Of a stretch of DNA of 64,000 nt, positions 58,891 to 64,000 are shown one piece after another (positions within the stretch are counted from its first letter, which is position 1; each line of letters opens with the position of its first letter). The translations under genes were made by a program, and so were the position numbers. This stretch comes from Sequoia sempervirens (taxonomy: Eukaryota; Streptophyta; Pinopsida; Cupressales; Cupressaceae): assembly GCA_007258455.2 (NCBI GenBank), contig VDFB02047230.1, positions 161,890,635 through 161,954,634 on the forward strand, in the 5' to 3' direction. Below the pieces are notes generated by a model, which was not told the origin of the DNA, searched no databases, and was given only the letters and a program-made list of their open reading frames with translations.

Positions 58891-59799
58891 TTATTGTTTC
58901 AAATGATTTTTGACAATCATTTGTCCATAAAAACTTTGCATCCTTTTAAGTAATGTGAATAAAGGCTCAACAATTATACTAAATCCCTTAACAAATCTTA
59001 TGTAATACCCAACATTCCCAAGAAAACTGCGTAGACCAATTTGATTCTTGGGTATTTCAATCTGTTGAATGATTTCTACCTTCTTGGGATCAACTTTTAT
59101 TCCTTGTTTTGAGATGTGATGTCCCAAAACAATCCCTTCTGTCATCATGAGGGAACACTTTTCATGATTCAAAGATAACCTATAATATTTACATCTTTGT
59201 AAAAAATTATCTAAACTTTTAAGTGCTTCCTCAAATGTTTGTGCATGTATAGTAAAGTCATCCATATATACTTCTACACATGAAGTAGTTAAATCTGCAA
59301 AGATAGCCAGAACAACTCTTTGAAAAGTGGTTGGTGCATTGCATAGTCCAAATGGTAGAACTATGTAATCATATGTACCCCAAGGACATGTGAAGGTAGT
59401 CATACCTTGGTCTTTAGGAGCCACTTGGATATGATTGTACCCACTAAATCCATCTAGGAAAGATAAATAACTACTGCCATCTAGGTTATCAAGTACTTGA
59501 TCAATGAATGCTAAAGGAAAATGATCTCTTTTAGTGGCTTTGTTTAATTCTCTGTAATCTACACACACACACCATTTTCCTTTCTTTTTAGGGACAATAA
59601 CCAATGGGGAAACCCATTGACTATCAAATATTGGATAAATAAACCCTACTTTCAGCAGTTTTTCTATTTCTTGCTTTACAAAATCATGAAGAATAGGGTT
59701 GATCCTTCTTTGTCCTTGCCTAATTGGTTTCACATCTTCGTATATATATGATGAGTATAGATATAAGGGTGAATTCCTCTCATATCCTTGTATTCCCAA
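58891..59799 (-). pseudogene. Element H reverse transcriptase, mostly open
   Basis: 302 aa in one frame. Blocks in order: VKPIRQGQRRINPILHDFV, KVGFIYPIFDSQWVSPLVIV, DYRELNKATKRDHFPLAFID, FLDGFSGYNHIQVAPKDQ, TFTCPWGTYDYIVLPFGLCN, the catalytic box VYMDDFTIH, and VLGHHISKQGIKVDPKKVE. The order and LPFGLCNAP-TFQR phrase fit Athila-like gypsy elements. The C-terminus runs into the connection (GLRSFLGNVGYYIRF). The best-preserved transposon enzyme in the window, but without an intact polyprotein it is not expected to work. Confidence 0.93.
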
Positions 59800-59999
59800 G
59801 CAAATACTTTGGTATGTTTTTCTTAAGTTTGTTTCAATTCCTCTTCTTGCAAAGAGGTCAAGGATGAATTAATAAAAAGAGGTTTATCCCCTGCTACTGT
59901 AATTTCTTGGGTCTCATTCTTAGAATCAAGTGGATCTACAAAAAGTGTATTCAAGGGACAAGGAGGTGAACTTTGTTGATGTAACATCCCTTGACAGTG

Positions 60000-60915
60000 C
60001 TTCTTTGAGAATAACGATCTTGTTCCTCATATTCTTCGGCATGTTCTACCAAAGTAACCATGGCCAAATCTACAATACCATCACCTTCTGACTCTATATC
60101 CTCATCAACCCAAAGTTGAGTATTAGGTTGAAATGATGGTTGGGTTGGGGTAAAAAGTGATAAATCTTTCTATTTCTGACTATTAGAAATGATCATACTT
60201 CCTGGTCTGCAATCTATCAATGTTGTTGCAGTAGCCAACTATGGTCTACCCAACATAATTGGATAAACACAATACTTCTTTCTAGCTTTAAGAACTAGAA
60301 ATTCAACTGGGTAGTCCCATGTATCAATGGTAACCATGATATCTTTAAGAACACCTTAAGGTTTGGTAGTAGATTGATCTGCCAACTGTAAAACAATTGT
60401 TGTGGGTTGCATTTTTTTCATACCCAACATCTCAACAATGTCTGATGTGATAACATTGATAGTTGCTCCTAAATCAATTAGCACGTTGTTTATCTCTATT
60501 CCTCCAATGCTCAAAGTTATTACAGGGCTACCAGGATCATTATATTTCTAAGCAAGTAATCTTCCTAACAAAACATTAGTGACTTTGGTCCCTATCTATA
60601 TTGTAGGAGGTAATTTATTCTTCCTACTTGGCCTTTTCATACAAAGAGATTTAACCAATTGATTTATTTCTGGTATGTCCTTAATGGCCTGTAATAATGC
60701 TATCTTAATATTAATCTTTTTCAATTCATGGAGAAGCTGGGAATCTACCACACTCATCAAATTTGGTTGGGAGCTGTTAGGAGGTACTTGCTCTATTTTC
60801 AAATATTCAAGATAAGGTGCTTGCTTAACTTTTTGTTCATCATTAGAGTTTTGGTATTCATGTGAATACTATTTTTCTTTCTCACCCTCCTGACCTTTAA
60901 ATTTTGGTATGGATG
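60000..60915 (-). pseudogene. Element H gag end and protease
   Basis: 60802-60596 reads LLHELKKINIKIALLQAIKD and QLVKSLCMKRPSRKNKLPPT, the gag-protease linker of Athila-like elements. The protease follows at 60560-60200: SIGGIEINNVLIDLGATINV, then DIVEMLGMKKMQPT and VYPIMLGRP-type sequence. The active site DLGA matches the DLGAS form common in these elements. Stops occur on either side. Coding ends at about 60920, where element D is inserted. Confidence 0.83.
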
Positions 60916-61881
60916 TGTAAGGTAGGGGGACCAACCACATTCAAGGCCCCATGTCACAGAGGGCCAAGAGTGGAAGGCTGCCCTATCTTACCTTAGCTAA
61001 ACAAGATGTTAGGAAGTGCAAGACGAGAATAACGAGGATCGTAAGGCCCTTCTATTATTCTACAGACCCAAAAATTAGAAAGGGGCTAGGTGAGCTATTT
61101 TTTGGGTTCAACACAATGCCTTAGGAAGCCCTCTTCCTGAGGATGAAAGTGTGGTCCTAGGATGACAGTGCAACGTGCTAACATCTGTCAAGTGTGCTGG
61201 CGTCTGTATGACCAAAGAACTAAGGAGACAAGGTTAAACACTAGAAAATTGACTAACGACCCAAATAACTACTTCCAAAGGGCCAAAATGACATTATGAA
61301 GTGAACAAAGCATTCTCTAATATGATAAAGTAGAAAAATAAGAGTTGGGGTGGAAAGAATAATCTCACAAAGAAATTTGTTTTCCAGATAGCTCCCAATA
61401 GTGCGTACACCTACACACAAGCAAGAGGGAAATTTGGTTGGGGTTGTTAAGGGGTCTACCTCAATTAGACCCTCGCTTTGGTGTTCCCACCTCCACGTAC
61501 AACCAAGTTTGCAACGATGGAAAAATAATATGATAAAGAAAGGAAATGAAGAAAATAACACTAAACACTACAAAACAGTAAAAGTGCTACTCAACCAAGT
61601 GATATAGGAGAGGAGTGGAAAGCTTACCACATCCACCAAAAGCACTCAAGCCTAATGGGGGAGAAAATGAGAGTACTCAAGCCTTTGCTACAATGGCGTT
61701 GTCCCACACTTTCTCTACCGAAGTGGAGTGTTGAAGTTGCTGCTATGGAGTGCAAAAGTACTACTTGAAGTGCTTGAGAATGCTGGATTGAATACTTAGA
61801 GGATGTGAAGATATTGCTAGAAGATGAAATGCTTGTTGAAGGAATGAATTTGCACATAGGGTGAAAATTTACTCCTATACA
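60916..61881 (-). repeat. Element D 3' LTR
   Basis: The right edge is fixed by the polypurine tract; on the minus strand the LTR starts TGTATAGGAG. The left edge is where the element H reading frame ends. It shares ttggtgttcccacctccacg with insertion E. Confidence 0.65.
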
Positions 61882-61898
61882 TTTTGACCCCACTTTAG
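61882..61898 (-). other. Element D polypurine tract
   Basis: The minus strand reads CTAAAGTGGGGTCAAAA before TGTATAGG, almost the tract of element C. Confidence 0.82.
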
Positions 61899-62059
61899 CG
61901 AGCACGATTACTGATGAGTGCTTAGTAAAGTAGATCAAAGAAGTAATAGAGTTAGAAATGCATACTTGAACTGTTGAGGAAGAAAACCACGATCTGACAA
62001 ACCAGGAGGTGCAGGGTAAGCAAAGGACTTCATAGCTTCTCAGAACTATGAAGATGAAG

Positions 62060-62500
62060 AATGAAAGTGTCTTATAGGCCTATAGACCTACAAGGAGGAA
62101 ACCCCCAAGATCTCTCACATGGATGAAGCGTCGAGAAGCAAGCGGTTCACAAGCTCTTAGGCTTGTAAGGAAGGTGTCCTCCAAGATATCACACATGAAG
62201 GAAATCGAGAAGAAGTTCCTTACAGATCTGAAGACCTATAAGGAGGTGTCCCCCAAGATCTCTCACATGAAGGAAGCCAAGGAAATTCCTTACAGACCCA
62301 CATATCTCTAAGGAGGATATTCTCCAAGATCTATCGCATGAAGAATACCCAAGGAAATCACCCTACAAACCCATAGACCTGTAGGGGAGTGACCCCCAAG
62401 ATCTCTCACATGGAGGAAGCTCAAAGGAAGCACCCTACAGGTTCTCATACCTATAGGGAGGTAACCCCCAAGATCTCTCACATGGAGGAAACTCAGGATA
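62060..62500. repeat. Six 72-bp tandem repeats in element D
   Basis: The phrase cccccaagatctctcacatg or a variant starts near 62102, 62177, 62249, 62321, 62392 and 62464. Each unit also has cctataaggagg-type and gaaggaagccaagg-type phrases. Spacing is 71-75 bp. Confidence 0.92.
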
Positions 62501-63419
62501 GTAGAATTCGCAAATTCATAAGTGGTGACATGTTTATCCTTGGATAGAACATGTCAGGAAGTGGCCATGCAAGAAAGTAAGTGGATAGTCATGCAAACCA
62601 TCAATTTGGAAAACTTTCAAAGGGGTCCCTCGATAACCTGGTGTAAAGAAGGGGTCCACTCAAGGGACACACCATTTGAAAGTACAAAATAAAGTTGTGT
62701 CTTTCTCGAATCGATTCATCATCAAGGAACTCAAAAGGAAGAATATGCCCCCATGCGAGGGGAAGATCAAAGAAATTCCCACTTTGGAGGAGGGTTTTTA
62801 AATTCTTTCAAAAGGATCCCTTGTTCTGAATGTTGTCTTCGAAAAAGGAATGTTTGTAAGTGTCTTGGAGAAAAGATTCGTTGTTAACGAATGCATTTTT
62901 CAAAAAATCAAAGTGCTAAAGAAGTGGCGTCACACATGAAAGGGACAACTCAAGCAAGGAAGAGAGAAAGATAAAGAGAAAGAAAAAAGAGAAAAAAAAA
63001 ACAAAGGGTATAGGGGTAGCCTAATATTTTGGGGTTAGAACTGCTCATAAATATATATATATATATGTATGTATGTATGTATAGTATAATAATAGTATAT
63101 AAATGATTTTTCATCAACCCCCTACTATATCAGACCATGTGAAGAATGCATGAGAATACAAAGTAAAAATAAAAAATTTGGTCAACACGGAAGGGAATCG
63201 TAAATGCCCCCAACACTTTGCATCATCCCCAATTTATCAAAAATCAAGGCACAAACATGGAAGAATGATGATACAAATAGAGGAAGGTTTATGAAACAAA
63301 AACCACACATGTATCCAAGCACTGAGAGGGATGACAAGGGTCATCCAAGAACACATAGCATGATCACAGGGGAAACACATCACAACACACACACACATCT
63401 AATCTAAAGATAAAAAAGA
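62501..63419. repeat. Element D non-coding region with microsatellite
   Basis: No gene. 63049-63085 is an (AT)n then (GTAT)n microsatellite. 63181-63235 has one unit related to the 94-bp repeats of element C (gtcaacacggaagg, then tttgcatcatccccaa). Confidence 0.7.
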
Positions 63420-63911
63420 GGGCCTCCCCTAACACTGATCGACCAAGAGGTCATCCACTTCCCACTCTAGATCATCGTAGGGGAAAGGAGGATGAGCCTA
63501 TAGTTTTGTAATGTTAAGGGGAGGAGCTTCCAACCCTCCCAAAAAAAAGGCCAAGGAAGAGGGCCCTACAAGATCCTCTCCATCGAGCTCTTGTAGAGCT
63601 AAGGTCAGCGATTTCGCGAAGATCACTGGTAAGGCCGAAACTTCATCCACATAGTTAAACATGCATCTAACGGGAGTGCCATGTTTAACCTCAATGGATA
63701 GAGCAGGTGGTGCCTGAGATTCACTACTAGGCTCACTAAATGACTCGAGAGTAGTGATCAATGCAGGAGAAGCTGGGACAGGCTCTATCACTAGGACAAA
63801 ACAAGTCAGCATGGGACCACCTTTCAAAGAAGGTGGGCTCCACTTATGTCCCCCATTGCAGGAGGAACTGCTCTCCACCTTTTTGTTTGTCAAAGGAGGC
63901 AAACTCCCCAT
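63420..63911 (-). pseudogene. Element D gag polyprotein C-terminus
   Basis: The minus-strand frame 63911-63498 is Ser/Pro-rich (PASPALITTLESFSEPSSES) and contains VDEVSALPVIFAKSLTLALQ. Beyond it, near 63490-63430, another frame reads PPFPYDDLEWEVDDLL before its stop. The ending parallels TKHNWEVDNLL in element C. A frameshift appears to separate the two parts. No protease or RT is seen before the polypurine tract. Confidence 0.6.
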
Positions 63912-64000
63912 GTTGGCACACTCAAATTTCCCAAATTTGAAGTGTCTATATCAAAAATTTTGCCTCTGCACTTTCAGAAGTGCACTTGATGAACGTGCCT

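Larger units (their letters stand above)
52350..60915 (-). mobile_element. Element H: Athila-like Ty3/gypsy, interrupted by D
   Basis: On the minus strand from right to left: end of gag, protease, RT, RNase H, integrase, post-pol ORF, polypurine tract, 3' LTR. RT before integrase defines gypsy. RT blocks and the long ORF after pol match Athila-like elements. The gag N-terminus and 5' LTR are beyond element D and outside the window. RT is largely one open frame of 302 aa, but integrase catalytic residues are mutated. Confidence 0.85.
60916..64000 (-). mobile_element. Element D: gag-type retrotransposon resembling C, partial
   Basis: A 3' LTR (about 60916-61881), a polypurine tract, 1.6 kb of non-coding DNA with a minisatellite, then the C-terminal gag frame to the window edge. 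Polypurine tract, gag C-terminus (WEVD-x-LL) and layout match element C, although the LTR sequence is different. The element runs off the right edge, so presence of pol elsewhere cannot be judged; none lies between gag and the 3' LTR. Inserted in the gag-protease region of H. Confidence 0.72.

Noticed and set aside
62060..62500. Regular repeats with spacers, considered as a CRISPR array
   Set aside because: The whole 72-bp unit is repeated, not a short repeat with unique spacers, and the setting is a plant retrotransposon.
1..64000. tRNA, rRNA, snRNA or organelle-derived genes
   Set aside because: None recognised on either strand; the only tRNA-related signals are primer binding sites of retrotransposons.

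Overview
The window looks like intergenic DNA of a seed plant with a large, repeat-rich nuclear genome. The reasons are long nested LTR retrotransposons of plant Ty1/copia and Ty3/gypsy types, a plant mobile domain (PMD) pseudogene, and one host gene of the land-plant DUF4408/DUF761 type. A gymnosperm would fit, but nothing here proves the species. The sequence is AT-rich. Almost every transposon reading frame is broken by stops and frameshifts.

Layout. 1-2463: a degenerate LTR-like fragment and an AT-rich block. 2464-10748: a complete but dead minus-strand copia element with 1.81-kb LTRs, a tRNA-iMet primer site, a polypurine tract and a perfect CTTAG target duplication. 10754-14590: AT-rich DNA with no recognised gene. 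14590-14960: a probable LINE 3' remnant. 16751-17551: the only intact host gene, minus strand, single exon, 266 aa, with two membrane segments, three tandem 26-aa repeats and a DUF761-like C-terminus; a TATA box lies at 17744-17754. 17800-24212: AT-rich DNA with a foldback element, tandem duplications and a possible copia 3' LTR start.

24213-51609: a 27-kb minus-strand gypsy structure (element G). It is bounded by a pair of LTRs (24213-26339 and 50235-51609), with a primer site, gag, the end of the integrase and a large post-pol ORF. Its middle is filled by other elements. A 742-bp inverted-repeat element sits in its 3' LTR, and an LTR-like insert (E) lies at 28985-30250. A 5'-truncated plus-strand gypsy pol (element F, 31736 to about 46800) is itself split by a younger minus-strand gag-only element (element C, 33058-41856). 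A PMD pseudogene lies at 46850-48850. The protease, RT and RNase H of G are missing.

52350-60915: a second, Athila-like gypsy element on the minus strand (element H), with LTR, polypurine tract, post-pol ORF, integrase, RNase H, RT, protease and the end of gag. It is cut at about 60916 by element D (60916-64000+), whose polypurine tract and gag C-terminus resemble those of C.

The most interesting signals are these. (i) G and H carry a related, uncharacterised post-pol ORF of about 2.5 kb with a globular part, a basic part and a coiled coil. (ii) C, with D as a likely relative, is a gag-only retrotransposon family with a conserved polyprotein C-terminus (WEVD-x-LL), family-specific polypurine tract and internal minisatellites. 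(iii) A near-palindromic hairpin built on GGGACTCATTCGCC recurs seven times in C. (iv) The host gene has a protein repeat that is exactly 78 bp in DNA. All similarity statements come from reading the sequence and knowledge of the families; no database search was run.
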